This document shows, in pieces, positions 54,979 to 64,000 of a stretch of 64,000 nucleotides of DNA. Numbering within the stretch: the first letter of the stretch is position 1; the number at the start of each line of letters is the position of its first letter. Source of the DNA: an uncultured Planctomycetaceae bacterium (GTDB lineage: Bacteria; Planctomycetota; Planctomycetia; Pirellulales; Pirellulaceae); assembly GCA_937862885.1 (NCBI GenBank), contig CALMEE010000100.1, positions 35,538 to 99,537 of the forward strand. The letters are read 5' to 3'. The notes under the pieces are model-generated. The model was not told the origin of the DNA and made no database searches. It was given only the letters and a program-made list of their open reading frames with translations. The translations under genes were made by a program, and so were the position numbers.

Positions 54979-56385
54979 ATGAACAAAAAGCAATTGATAC
55001 AACTGGGAATTCCGGCCGATTGTGTCGCGGTTGCAATCGAGTGCGTGCAATTTGCCGCTCAGTCTAAGACGTCGTCCGACAAACCTAAACGCGTACTTCC
55101 GAAAGTCGCGGAAACGCCGGAACTCTATCTGAATGATCCTCACTTTGCCAAATTGGCCGAGGCCATCGTAAATTATCGCCGTCAAGCGGAGCAACCAGAA
55201 GTAGCTGTCGAGTATCGGCAGTGGGGAAGCGACATTGATACCGGCGCTATTGAGCAAATCCAAGATGCCTGCCGTTTGCCGATTTCGGTTGCTGCTGCGC
55301 TCATGCCAGATGCACACATTGGGTATGGCCTGCCAATTGGAGGTGTTCTGGCGTGTAACGATGCATTGATCCCTTACGCCGTTGGTGTCGATATTGCATG
55401 TCGAATGAAGATGACAATTACGGACATCGACGTTGATTTGGTAATCGAAAATCATCCTCAACGTTGCGGCTTCTTAGATGCAGCTTTACAGAAGGGGACG
55501 CTATTTGGAACCGGAAAGAGTTACGCGAACCCGTTTGAACACGCGGTGATGGATGAGGACTGGAATATCACCGCTGTCACCAGAACCAATAAGGATCGGG
55601 CTTGGGCCCAATTGGGCACAAGTGGTTCCGGCAATCATTTCGTCGAGTGGGGCGAAATCGAGCTTTTTACAAGTGATTTGGGAATCGACGCTGGACGCTA
55701 TGTGGCTCTGCTTAGCCATAGTGGAAGCCGTGGGACGGGGGCCGCCGTTTGCCAACGCTACAGCGATATCGCTCGCAACATGGCTCCGCATCGCATTCGC
55801 GACGATAAACGACTTCGTCACCTAGCTTGGTTGCCATTTGGCTCGCAAGAAGGTCAGGAGTACTGGCAAGCAATGAACCTGATGGGCAAGTATGCGTCCG
55901 CGAACCATCAAATCATACATCAACAAGTGACGCGGCTCGCGGGAGCATCGACGCTTGCCAGTGTTGAGAACCATCACAATTTCGCATGGCTGGAAGAGCT
56001 TAATGGAGAACAAGTATTTGTACATCGCAAAGGTGCAACACCGGCCGGTTTGGGTGATCTGGGTGTGATTCCAGGCAGCATGGCGGACTCTGCTTATATC
56101 GTCTGCGGTAAAGGCAACTTGGATAGCATTAATTCCGCCAGCCATGGTGCGGGAAGACGCATGTCTCGTCAGGCAGCCATGAATCAGTTCAAATGGTCGG
56201 AGTGGCGGAATCACTTGGCTCACAAAAATGTACGCTTGCTTGCAGGTGGCTTGGACGAGGTTCCTGGCGCGTACAAGAATATTCACGAGGTCATGGCAGC
56301 CCAAGCAGATTTGGTAGAAGTCCTTGGCGAGTTCTTTCCACGCATTGTAATGATGTGTGGTGACGGAAGTCGCGCGGAAGACTAA
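54979..56385 (+). CDS. rtcB: RtcB-family RNA ligase
   Basis: The 468-residue protein is an RNA-splicing or repair ligase that joins 2',3'-cyclic-phosphate (or 3'-phosphate) and 5'-OH ends using GTP and Mn2+. The metal and GTP site motifs are all present: MPDAHIGYGLPIGGVLA, PYAVGVDIACRM, GTSGSGNHFVEWG, LSHSGSRG, VENHHNFAW, VHRKGATPAGLGD and SASHGAGRRMSR (with the guanylylated His). The first 90 residues form a helical domain. No archease or RNA-repair partner genes are adjacent. It may repair tRNA damaged by toxins. Confidence 0.96.
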   Translation: MNKKQLIQLGIPADCVAVAIECVQFAAQSKTSSDKPKRVLPKVAETPELYLNDPHFAKLAEAIVNYRRQAEQPEVAVEYRQWGSDIDTGAIEQIQDACRLPISVAAALMPDAHIGYGLPIGGVLACNDALIPYAVGVDIACRMKMTITDIDVDLVIENHPQRCGFLDAALQKGTLFGTGKSYANPFEHAVMDEDWNITAVTRTNKDRAWAQLGTSGSGNHFVEWGEIELFTSDLGIDAGRYVALLSHSGSRGTGAAVCQRYSDIARNMAPHRIRDDKRLRHLAWLPFGSQEGQEYWQAMNLMGKYASANHQIIHQQVTRLAGASTLASVENHHNFAWLEELNGEQVFVHRKGATPAGLGDLGVIPGSMADSAYIVCGKGNLDSINSASHGAGRRMSRQAAMNQFKWSEWRNHLAHKNVRLLAGGLDEVPGAYKNIHEVMAAQADLVEVLGEFFPRIVMMCGDGSRAED

Positions 56386-56474
56386 TGCTCAATCGATCCA
56401 AGCATGGAACGGTCATGCAGAATTCGTGAGCATGCGCCGTGCGCCACGCAATGTGCTGTAAATTAAAACAAATT

Positions 56475-56514
56475 GCTGTCGCGGAACTGCAGTTCGCTCG
56501 GTCCCAACGACAGC
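56475..56514. repeat. Nested palindrome downstream of rtcB
   Basis: The perfect 12-base palindrome GAACTGCAGTTC (56484-56495) lies inside GCTGTCG (56475-56481) and CGACAGC (56508-56514), which pair exactly. The element is intergenic, between rtcB and the nitroreductase gene. It may be another extragenic palindrome of the REP type, but its sequence differs from the 3.56 kb element. Confidence 0.45.
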
Positions 56515-56597
56515 CAGCGTTATGGTTTTCCATGTGGCTGACTTAGATCTTCAAATCATGAGCAGCAATATCCCACGACGAAAGGAGTTATTGAGTC

Positions 56598-57275
56598 TTG
56601 ACTGAAACATATTCCACCTCGACTTTCGAGGCTGTACGACGGGCTATTCAGAATCGAAAAACTACGAAAGTCCTGGCGGCCTCACGCGCTACGCTTGGTC
56701 CCGATACTTTGGCAGAAGTCAAGAAGTGCGACGGAAAATTGATCGAGTGCATTGCGGCGGCTGGAATGGCACCCTTTCATTATGATCGGAAGCTACATGG
56801 GATACCGGAGCCATGGCGATTCTATCTACTCAATAGTCAGCGATGTCAACAGCTTGCCCTGAACATAGGCCAAGCGTTTGACGCCAAAGAGATCGGCAAG
56901 GTAGTGCAACTATTGAATGGATGCAGCAGCCTTGTGATGGTTACATGGCTTCCGCAAAAGATGGACGAGTCTAATGGGATGGAAAGCGAGAAACTGACAC
57001 AAGTCAACGAAGAGCATTTAGCTGCGTCTGCTGCAGCCGTACAAAATTTATTGTTGCTCTGTTCATCTCTTGGTTGGGAGAGCTATTGGGCCAGCGGAGG
57101 AATATTGACCCACCAATCTGTCTTCGAGGAACTCGGAATCCCTGGAAACGAAAAACTCTTGGCAGCCGTATATGTTGACTATCAACTATTTCCATCTCGG
57201 GATGTCGAAATTGTACATGGAAAACTCCGAGACCTTCGATCTAACTTCCTTCACTGGACTAGAATTGTCGATTAG
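56598..57275 (+). CDS. Nitroreductase-family protein
   Basis: The 225-residue flavoprotein starts at TTG 56598, 10 bases after a strong AAAGGAG. IQNRKTTKVL, IECIAAAGMAPFHYDRKLHGIPEPWRFYLL, SAAAVQNLLLLCSSLGWESYWASGGI and EKLLAAVYVDY match the nitroreductase fold: FMN-binding N-terminus, AA-x-P loop, and helix with the second half of the active site. Family members reduce nitroaromatics, quinones or other substrates with NAD(P)H. The substrate is unknown. No other gene is linked within 100 bases. Confidence 0.88.
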   Translation: MTETYSTSTFEAVRRAIQNRKTTKVLAASRATLGPDTLAEVKKCDGKLIECIAAAGMAPFHYDRKLHGIPEPWRFYLLNSQRCQQLALNIGQAFDAKEIGKVVQLLNGCSSLVMVTWLPQKMDESNGMESEKLTQVNEEHLAASAAAVQNLLLLCSSLGWESYWASGGILTHQSVFEELGIPGNEKLLAAVYVDYQLFPSRDVEIVHGKLRDLRSNFLHWTRIVD

Positions 57276-57529
57276 CCTTCAATTCACGGCAAAACTTTGC
57301 ACTTCGCAGACTAAAGATGCAAAAAAATACTTATGCGTTTGACTTTGCCTGAACTATCAACATGCAGTAAAAATCGTGGAATTTTACCAAAAATATTCTC
57401 AAAAAAAGCTCCGAACAGCTGATCGTTGGTAGCAGACATTCAGAATTCTGAAATAATAATGATAGTTAACGTGAACGTTGCGAGTCGGCGGACTCCATAT
57501 TACTACCTTTACTTGGAGATTTCTTAACC

Positions 57530-57703
57530 ATGATGAAGCTTGGTTCTTTCTTGATTTTGTTGAGCGCGATTAGCTTGGCCTGTTTCGTAGGATGCTCTGG
57601 AGATTCCGGTGGCAATACCGGCGGAGGGGGAGCCTCTTCCTCCACAGATAGTGGATCCGGATCCCAAACACAGGACACGTCGAGCGACGATGATGACGAA
57701 TAG
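57530..57703 (+). CDS. Small acidic lipoprotein (57 residues)
   Basis: The tiny gene has GGAGA about 10 bases before the tandem ATGs and ends in TAG. It encodes MMKLGSFLILLSAISLACFVGC, a lipoprotein signal with lipobox FVGC. A Gly/Ser-rich mature tail ending SSDDDDE follows. It should be membrane-anchored at Cys22. Such small Ser/Gly/Asp lipoproteins are common in planctomycetes; no function is known. A strong terminator follows 29 bases later, so it is a stand-alone unit. The minus-strand frame covering it is a shadow. Confidence 0.85.
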   Translation: MMKLGSFLILLSAISLACFVGCSGDSGGNTGGGGASSSTDSGSGSQTQDTSSDDDDE

Positions 57704-57731
57704 TCATCAGATGCGTTCAAGAGAATTAGAA

Positions 57732-57757
57732 AGCGGCCCGATGGGGCCGCTTTTTTT
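57732..57757 (+). terminator. Rho-independent terminator of the small lipoprotein gene
   Basis: AGCGGCCC (57732-57739) pairs with GGGCCGCT (57744-57751) around a GATG loop, and seven T residues in total follow to 57757. It closes the lipoprotein unit. Confidence 0.92.
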
Positions 57758-57977
57758 GTCAAATCTCGACAATACTGGCGCTACTTCATGAACGAGTTGG
57801 CGCTAAATTATGGCCGTTGAACTTGGTCGCGCTCGATCGATTCTGCCGCGTAATGGTGCCCAGAAGCGAGAAAATGAAATTGGACCGCATTTTATTTCTG
57901 TTCAGCTTCGCTCTAACAAGCCCCGAGTCGTCCAAACGATTCAGCGGATGGCAACTCAAAGGATGTTCGCCAATTCA

Positions 57978-60626
57978 CTAACTATCAATGGCGGATTCGC
58001 TTTCGTCGCCGTTGTGCCCGTTATCATTTTCATCAGGTGGAACCTTTACGACAGCAGCCAAGGTGTCTTCGTCATCCAATGACATAATGCGAACGCCTTG
58101 AGTGTTTCTGCCGATTGTATTGATATCCCGACACGATATTCGTTGGATTTTCCCACCAGCCGTCATCAGCAAAATTTCGTCATGATCGTAAACAGGCACG
58201 ATTCCGATCACGCGTCCGTTGCGTTTTGTCGTCTTAATGTCGATAACGCCCTTACCACCACGATTTTGCCTGCGGTAGCGCTGAGTCGTTGACGTTTCAT
58301 CATCGACATCGTCGCCAGCACCAAATTCAGTCCGTTTGCCATAACCTTTTTCGCATGCAGTCAACAAAGTCGCGTTGGGATCAACGACGACCATGCCTAC
58401 CAAATGATCACCTTTTCTTAACCGTATACCTCGCACACCGGATGTATTTCGGCCAGTTGGTCGAACGTCTGCTTCGTCAAATCGAATCGCCATTCCTGTG
58501 GCGGTTGAAAGCACAACGTCATCACCAGGTTTCGTCACTACGATATCAATCAATTCGTCGTCTTCCTTCAATTTGATCGCGATAATGCCCCCAGATTTGG
58601 GACGGCCGTATGCTGCCAACGCAGTCTTTTTGACGAGCCCGCTCTTGGTTGCCATCATCAAATAGTGATCCGTTGCTTTAAGATCTCGAATCGCACGACA
58701 GTCGGCAATCTTCTCATTTTCGTCAAGTTTAAGCAGATTGATAATGGCCCGACCCTTACTTTCGCGTTTCAGGGCAGGCAACTCATACACCTTCCGCCAA
58801 TAAACTTTACCCTTATTTGAGAAGAACAACAGGTAATCATGCGTGCTGGCTGCGAACACGTGTTGAATGGGATCCTCGTCTTCTGACTTAGCTCCCTTAA
58901 TCCCCTTGCCTCCTCGTTTCTGTGCCCGATAAGTGCTAATGGGTGTGCGTTTGATATAGCCACGGTGGCTGATCGACACAACCATGTTTTCTTCTTCGAT
59001 CAGGTTTTCCAAGTCGATATTGCCGATTTCTTCGCCGTCAATTAGCGTGCGTCGCTCGTCGGAGTATTTGCGACGAATCTCGATCAAATCGTCCTTGATA
59101 ATGTCTCGAATTCGTTGGTCGTCCCCCAGGATCTTCAAATACTCTGCGATCTCGTCCAAAATTTTGGCATGTTCCTCGCCGAGCCGCTCTTGTTCCAAGT
59201 TGACCAACTGGCCCAACGTCATCTTGAGGATCGCATCGGCTTGCACAGCCGTAAGCGAATAGTTCTCAGCGGCGCCGCGCTCCTTTTGAAAAACATTGAA
59301 TCCAAAGTCGCCGAGGGCTCGTTGCAACATAGCGGCCGGACATTCAATCGCCATCAGTCGCGTCTTTGCTTCGGCTTGGGTCCTGGAACTGCGGATTGTC
59401 GCAATGACTTCGTCGATATTTGCCAATGCGAGCAAAAGCCCTTCAATTGTGTGCTTGCGATTCCTCGCTCTGGCCAACAAGAACTCAGTACGACGACGGA
59501 TCACAGTCATGCGGTGTCGAATAAATTCCGTCAATAACTGTTTGATCGATAGCTCGCGAGGTTTTCCATCAACAAGCGCCAAGAAGATCATGGAAAATGA
59601 TGTTTGCAGTGGCGAGAATTGATAGAGCTGGTTCAGCACAACCTCAGGATCAGCATCACTGCGAACTTCGATCAGGAGTTTTACCGGCTCTTTTAAGTCG
59701 CTGACATCCTTGATACCCGAGATTCCTTTGACTTTGTCCCCTTTGACCAAGCCAGCAATTTTTTCCACAACCGCATCGCGCGTCTGGGTATAGGGAATTT
59801 CGCTTACGACGACTTGGTAGCGCCCTTTCTTAAATTCCTCGATTTCGCATTTCGCCCGCAGCGTGATCGTACTCCGTCCAGTATGATAAGCACGATGAAT
59901 GCCTGCGCGCCCGCAAATTATCCCTCCAGTTGGAAAGTCCGGGCCGGGCAAGACCTCCATGATTTCATCAACGGTGGTCTCAGGATTGTCAAGCAATTTC
60001 AGCAAAGCATCACAGACTTCACCTAAATTGTGAGGAGGAATAGAGGTCGCCATGCTCACAGCAATTCCGCTGGACCCGTTCACTAGCAAATTTGGGAATT
60101 TGCAAGGAAGCACCGTGGGTTCTGTCCGGCGATCATCGTAGGTTGGAACAAAATCGACTGTGTTTAGTTTCAAATCCTCCAACATCAGTGCAGCAACTGC
60201 CGACATGCGAGCTTCCGTATAACGCATGGCAGCTGGCGGTAAACCCGCAATCGATCCGAAATTGCCTTGTTTATCAATCAATACATGCCGCATGTTCCAC
60301 TCCTGGGCCATGCGCACCAACGTCGGATAAACGATACTCTCGCCGTGAGGATGGTAATTGCCGCTGGTATCGCCCGAAATCTTTGCACATTTGACGCGCG
60401 CGGCTCCCGGGCCCAAATTCAAGTCGTTCATTGCGACCAAAATTCGGCGTTGCGAAGGTTTCAAACCGTCGCGCACGTCTGGCAAGGCTCGGCTAACGAT
60501 TACGCTCATAGCGTAAATGAGATAGCTATCTTTTAGCACTTGCTCAATCGGCATCTGTTCAATGAACTCGCTGCCATTCTCCTCGAGGTTATTTCCATCT
60601 TCGGGCGGAGTAAAATCAGACGACAA
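57978..60626 (-). CDS. gyrA: DNA gyrase subunit A
   Basis: The 882-residue gyrase A breaks and rejoins DNA in supercoiling. The catalytic Tyr136 is in [12 protein letters not shown], and the quinolone-determining region reads [20 protein letters not shown]. The GyrA-box QKRGGKG lies in the C-terminal pinwheel domain. The tail is acidic and unconserved ([18 protein letters not shown]). The family position equivalent to E. coli D87 is proline here (P101), while the serine equivalent to S83 (S97) is kept. No gyrB is next to it. It is transcribed from the 840-base gap upstream. Confidence 0.97.
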   Translation of the reverse strand: MSSDFTPPEDGNNLEENGSEFIEQMPIEQVLKDSYLIYAMSVIVSRALPDVRDGLKPSQRRILVAMNDLNLGPGAARVKCAKISGDTSGNYHPHGESIVYPTLVRMAQEWNMRHVLIDKQGNFGSIAGLPPAAMRYTEARMSAVAALMLEDLKLNTVDFVPTYDDRRTEPTVLPCKFPNLLVNGSSGIAVSMATSIPPHNLGEVCDALLKLLDNPETTVDEIMEVLPGPDFPTGGIICGRAGIHRAYHTGRSTITLRAKCEIEEFKKGRYQVVVSEIPYTQTRDAVVEKIAGLVKGDKVKGISGIKDVSDLKEPVKLLIEVRSDADPEVVLNQLYQFSPLQTSFSMIFLALVDGKPRELSIKQLLTEFIRHRMTVIRRRTEFLLARARNRKHTIEGLLLALANIDEVIATIRSSRTQAEAKTRLMAIECPAAMLQRALGDFGFNVFQKERGAAENYSLTAVQADAILKMTLGQLVNLEQERLGEEHAKILDEIAEYLKILGDDQRIRDIIKDDLIEIRRKYSDERRTLIDGEEIGNIDLENLIEEENMVVSISHRGYIKRTPISTYRAQKRGGKGIKGAKSEDEDPIQHVFAASTHDYLLFFSNKGKVYWRKVYELPALKRESKGRAIINLLKLDENEKIADCRAIRDLKATDHYLMMATKSGLVKKTALAAYGRPKSGGIIAIKLKEDDELIDIVVTKPGDDVVLSTATGMAIRFDEADVRPTGRNTSGVRGIRLRKGDHLVGMVVVDPNATLLTACEKGYGKRTEFGAGDDVDDETSTTQRYRRQNRGGKGVIDIKTTKRNGRVIGIVPVYDHDEILLMTAGGKIQRISCRDINTIGRNTQGVRIMSLDDEDTLAAVVKVPPDENDNGHNGDESESAIDS

Positions 60627-61466
60627 TTTGTGCTTCCTTCAAAATTAATATGTACTCGCAATGTTGTATCGCAATTTTCACCTGACTTAGGTCAGCAAGC
60701 CAAGTTAGCTCGACATGCAGCGACAATCGGCTAATACCAATGATTGTGGGCTTCAATTGCTGGCAAGGTGCTTGATAATTCCGACCGTCAAAATTGGGCC
60801 CTAACTTGAATTACTAGTTTGATGCAACGTTGGAGCCGTTTGTCGTGTGGCTTCCCCGTACAAAAAAATGGGATTGCCTGAAAGGCAACTTTCTACGGGA
60901 AACTTAGCAACAATCTCCCGTGCAAACTAGTAATGAATCCAAGCCATTTGCGCTCAACATGCACACGTTCCGACAACTGGCATTGAACGAAATCATGCGC
61001 CAATCGTTATCAATACGCCCTCACCGAATATCAAATTCTGGTTCCTGGAAATCGACCAGCGAATGTTCGACTTGCTCACTTGGGCATTGCAACCAATTGA
61101 ACGCTCAAATAGCTCCTAATACACAATTGAGAATGCTCTAACGCTGGCTTAACCGTTTTTGAATGCCCTCAGCATCGAGGTGCTACATCAGCAAAACCTT
61201 GGCCAACGTGGCTTTTTAACCGGCTCGGAATCCTCACCTTTTTAGTGTCCGCAAATGACACGTGCATTCTACATTTTTTGCCGTTAATTAACAACGGCCA
61301 AGACACGGTTTTCGTGAACCAAAACTGCAGTTTTACCGCATAATTTCTAAAAAACTCTGGGTTGGAAATTCAGGTAGCGGATGCCTGTTAAAATGGGGGT
61401 GAACCAGCAAAGATAGCATGCGTTTCAAAGCAGCCAATATCATCCGTTTGAGTTAGGAGCAAGCGG
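60627..61466. other. Intergenic region upstream of gyrA
   Basis: About 840 bases between gyrA and the CapK-like gene (both minus strand) contain no credible gene; a 73-codon plus-strand frame at 60920-61141 has no support. A nested hairpin at 60855-60899 is annotated separately. A perfect GCCGTT/AACGGC stem occurs near 61280 without a T-tract on the transcribed side. Confidence 0.45.
60855..60899 (-). terminator. Nested hairpin, possible terminator or leader element upstream of gyrA
   Basis: On the minus strand, TTGCCT-TTC-AGGCAA (60888-60874) forms a perfect stem, followed after about five bases by seven T residues (60868-60862). An outer pair CCCGTA/TACGGG (60899-60894 with 60860-60855) encloses both. 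It could terminate transcription coming from the CapK side, or be a regulatory leader of gyrA. Both are inferences. Confidence 0.35.
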
Positions 61467-62942
61467 TCAGCGACCTGCAATGGACTCAATTGTACGAACC
61501 GTCTCGATTTTGTCCGCGTCTCCTACAATTCCGCCCGCGAATTCAACGTCTCCAATGCGCTCGATCACTCGATATTTCCGCCGATAATCGTGATCAATGA
61601 AGTCAACGAATTTGATTTCAATGTGCATACGTGATTGCATGCGCTCGGCAAGCAGTTTGCGCGTTAAGTCACGAATACGCTCGCAATCACGATCTTGGTT
61701 CACAATGAACTGGACTTCAAGCGACTTCTGATCGCGTTCATAGACCTTGATCTCTAAGATCGAATCATGCACCTGTGCGTTGATGTCGTTTACCAACTGG
61801 TTAAAGAATGAAGGATAAAATCGTTCTCCATTTTCGGAAAGAATAAAATTAGAATCCTTGCCTTCAATTCGAGTGATCACATAGCGTTCTTCACCCGCTT
61901 CGTTCTTTTGGAATTCGACATGAGCAATATCGCGCATGCGATATCGAACAAAAGGAAAATCTGAAAGTCCTAGTCTCGTGACCACCATTTCCGGTTGTCC
62001 GGCTTCGTTTGGCTCCGTTTCAACGTAGGCAGCATTCGCAAAAATCTCTAATCCTCCCTGCGTCTCGTGGGCGATCTCCCCCAACTCCACCGATCCATAG
62101 GAATCCTCGATTTTGCTCCGCGAAAAAATGGATTGAATGTTCGCACGCTGACAGTCAAAAAACGTTTCGCCACTCACGTTGATTAGCGGTGGATGATATT
62201 TTAGTGGTATGTTGTATTTTCGAATGGCATGCGCGATCATGTTCATTGGGGAAGGAAATACAAGCAACAACTTCGGTTTATAGCGATTGATATCGTCGAC
62301 TAAACGCCGCACGGTGACTTCATCGACTTTGTCGAACAAATGATAGCGGAATCCGGTCAACCAGCTAAACGGATTGAACTTGACCATGTCGTCAATGTTG
62401 TAGGTGTTCTTTGGGTAGAAGATCATCATCTTCTCGCCCGGTCGCCAACCCATCCGATACCAACACTTGAAAAAAGTGAATAACATCGAAAACATATAAC
62501 GCTTTGTCATGTAAACGACTAAAGGCAGTGAACTCGACCCTCCAGTTGCCATTGGCATCAAAAAATCACCACGCCGCAATCGCAGTAACGCATTCAAAGG
62601 TCTGCCTTTGAATTTCAATTCTAATCGTCGAATATCGACTCCAGCCAAGTCTTGAGCCATCACGGATTGTCCTGCCTTGGCATAGTCTTCTTTCGAAAAA
62701 GAAGGGAGTTTTGAGTATGCTTGTAGAAATGACGCGTGATCTGAGTTAGCATGGTTCCTCAAAAAACTCGTAAATTTCCCGGCAAAAAACGGATTGTTTT
62801 CATTCACATCTTCCAACAATCTTTGCAAATCGTTACGGATTTGCGGTTGAATATCGTGTAATCGATCCTTGACGACAATTTCGCGATAGAGGTTTGTGAC
62901 ACCGACAATTCGAAATAGAAGTCGATAGAGTAGAGTTGCCAT
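61467..62942 (-). CDS. CapK/PaaK-like adenylate-forming enzyme
   Basis: The 491-residue protein belongs to the phenylacetate-CoA-ligase-like CapK group. The P-loop-like ATGGSSSLPLVVYMT is at about residue 132, and the later SYGSVELGEIAHE and FPFVRYRMRDIAHVEF match the adenylation core motifs. The C-terminal domain (FILSENGERFYPSFFN) corresponds to the mobile acid-CoA ligase lid. Such proteins activate a carboxylate for polysaccharide or natural-product modification. The substrate is unknown. It starts 3 bases after the stop of the transposase pseudogene. Confidence 0.8.
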   Translation of the reverse strand: MATLLYRLLFRIVGVTNLYREIVVKDRLHDIQPQIRNDLQRLLEDVNENNPFFAGKFTSFLRNHANSDHASFLQAYSKLPSFSKEDYAKAGQSVMAQDLAGVDIRRLELKFKGRPLNALLRLRRGDFLMPMATGGSSSLPLVVYMTKRYMFSMLFTFFKCWYRMGWRPGEKMMIFYPKNTYNIDDMVKFNPFSWLTGFRYHLFDKVDEVTVRRLVDDINRYKPKLLLVFPSPMNMIAHAIRKYNIPLKYHPPLINVSGETFFDCQRANIQSIFSRSKIEDSYGSVELGEIAHETQGGLEIFANAAYVETEPNEAGQPEMVVTRLGLSDFPFVRYRMRDIAHVEFQKNEAGEERYVITRIEGKDSNFILSENGERFYPSFFNQLVNDINAQVHDSILEIKVYERDQKSLEVQFIVNQDRDCERIRDLTRKLLAERMQSRMHIEIKFVDFIDHDYRRKYRVIERIGDVEFAGGIVGDADKIETVRTIESIAGR

Positions 62943-62945
62943 ATT

Positions 62946-63638
62946 CTAAACAGGGACAGGTACAGTTAATCGTTTCTTTGGCCTGCTAGGCCGGCGGAGT
63001 GTTGCCGCCAAGCCCAGTATTTTGGCCGTTGGTTCGCTCCACTGGGAACTGCCGTAGAGTGTCACGCGCGATACGCTGCGCCTCAAGGCCGATAGTTCTG
63101 ATTCTCTTACCGGTTTTTTGGCGCACTCCAACCATTTCCTCGGCTTGAGTAACGGTCAAACGGATACCAGCCCTCGAAGTTCCGTCGTCCCAGGTTCGCG
63201 CATCCACAAACTGCCGTAAGCCAAATCCACTGCTCGTTTGAGCAGGTTCGCTCGCAACGCATTGCGTTCTACATAGCGATTAACGATTTGAAAGTACTCA
63301 TCCGTTTGCACAGAAAACGACTTGAACCGACTCTGGTACACGTGCCCCGTGCCGATCAAGTTGTAGTTTTTTTGCCAGCGTGGGACCTGCGTCACTGGCA
63401 ATTGCCGCATGAAGCGCCTCAAGTCACTGTCCTTTTCCGGCCACAATACGAAATGCCAATGGTCTGGCATCAGGCAATAACTTAGCATGCGCATCGGCCG
63501 CATGGCCAACGTGTCGGCGATGATTCGCTCGAACGCCAAGTAATCTTGATCGTTGCAAAACAAAAAACTCTTACCGACTCGTCGATTGAGAACATGGAAC
63601 ACCATGCCCCCCAGCGCGACTCGTGCAGTTCCAGGCAT
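62946..63638 (-). pseudogene. REP-associated tyrosine transposase (Y1_Tnp), interrupted by TGA
   Basis: The first 160 codons encode the single-stranded-DNA transposase core (MVFHVLNRRV, LMPDHWHFVLWP with the HUH motif His residues, and the helix containing the catalytic Tyr, VNRYVERNALRANL). At TGA 63158-63156 the frame stops but continues in the same frame: PLLKPRKWLECAKKPVRES, then ELSALRRSVSRVTLYGS. This matches the usual RAYT C-terminal block (normally W-P-x-x-x-P-x-x-W), so the TGA sits where a conserved Trp (TGG) is expected. The full gene would be about 230 residues. It is likely a recently inactivated relic. Confidence 0.85.
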
Positions 63639-63703
63639 CCAGAAGTTCTAAGAAAGTTTGCCTAAATTGTCAATGACTTTACCAGTCCTGCTCTGTAGAA
63701 AAC

Positions 63704-64000
63704 CTATGAGATGACAAAGAGAAGCATGATGTTGTGTGTCAGCGCCATCAAGTACAGGTCACGACACTGACTCCAGTAGTTTCGTCCACTTGTTGCCGTT
63801 GCCTGCCTTCTTTTGATCATACTGATTACAGTTTCACACTGCCATCGCTGGCCATACTTTTCTTTGTTCAATCTGACTTGCATGCGACGCCGATATTTGC
63901 CCGAGGCCTGTTTTCTAGAGGGACGGCCGAAGTTGGCCGGGATGGTGGATTGTATTTTGAGTTTGTCCCTCGCGAATGCATGATTCGATTCACTGTCGTA
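63704..64000 (-). mobile_element. DDE transposase, C-terminal part (IS4/IS5-like), cut by the window end
   Basis: The last 297 bases read on the minus strand encode 98 residues to a TAG at 63704. The start YDSESNHAFARD and the later YGQRWQCETVISMIKRR fit the Y-x2-R-x3-E-x6-K signature of IS4-type DDE transposases, followed by the usual SQCRDLYLMALTHNIMLLF end. The N-terminal DD residues lie beyond the window. Its 65-base distance to the transposase pseudogene suggests a mobile-element landing zone. The ends of the element were not identified. Confidence 0.85.

Noticed and set aside
1..64000. UGA recoded as tryptophan in this organism
   Set aside because: Two genes have in-frame TGA, but many intact genes use TGA as the normal stop (for example the GNAT, DUF58 and DeoR genes) and all internal tryptophans are TGG.

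Overview
The window looks like a chromosomal segment of a planctomycete, probably Pirellula-like and of moderate GC. Three features point there: a Planctomycetes/Verrucomicrobia-type bacterial microcompartment (BMC) locus, a secreted cysteine-rich protein with YTV repeats, and a MoxR/DUF58/BatA/VWA membrane gene train. A PEP-CTERM protein and large secreted proteins of unknown function fit the same picture. The genus cannot be fixed from the sequence alone.

Layout. 0-6 kb: a tandem glycine riboswitch with its own promoter and terminator-like platform precedes a full-length glycine decarboxylase gene (gcvP). Then come a molybdenum-carrier-like protein, a PSP1 protein and biotin synthase. 6-17.6 kb: a GNAT acetyltransferase, hypothetical proteins and a lipoprotein, a two-gene molybdopterin oxidoreductase whose FeS and NrfD-like membrane subunits are fused, a GMC oxidoreductase and a LigD-type phosphoesterase domain. 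17.7-35.5 kb: two secreted or membrane proteins, then a co-directional train moxR - DUF58 - BatA-like - PQQ/TPR protein - VWA membrane protein - DUF4175-like coiled coil, followed by a membrane-anchored peroxiredoxin.

35.6-44.4 kb: a complete BMC operon on the minus strand, in transcription order DeoR-type regulator, PduL phosphotransacylase, two BMC-H, acetate-kinase homologue, BMC-P, CoA-acylating aldehyde dehydrogenase, BMC-P, an RpiB-like protein carrying an encapsulation peptide, BMC-P, class II aldolase, and a lactate/malate dehydrogenase homologue. By analogy with the characterised Planctopirus limnophila system it should degrade the lactaldehyde released from fuculose/rhamnulose phosphate: aldolase to lactaldehyde, aldehyde dehydrogenase to acyl-CoA, PduL to acyl phosphate, kinase to acid plus ATP, with the dehydrogenase recycling NAD. 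A promoter-like sequence overlapping three 21-bp-phased repeats lies just upstream of the regulator gene.

The most striking observation is that the aldolase ORF ends at a TGA, but the same frame stays open for 55 more codons. These encode a linker and a textbook C-terminal encapsulation helix, ending 5 bases before the next gene. This is stop-codon readthrough, a recent nonsense mutation, or a sequence error.

45-64 kb: the YTV protein with a strong terminator, tRNA-Gly(CCC), an HtrA-like protease, a cation/Ca exchanger, a PEP-CTERM protein, a GT87-type membrane glycosyltransferase, an S41 peptidase, RtcB, a nitroreductase, a 57-residue lipoprotein, gyrA and a CapK-like adenylate-forming enzyme. 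A REP-associated transposase pseudogene (TGA where a conserved Trp is expected) and a DDE transposase cut by the window edge close the segment.
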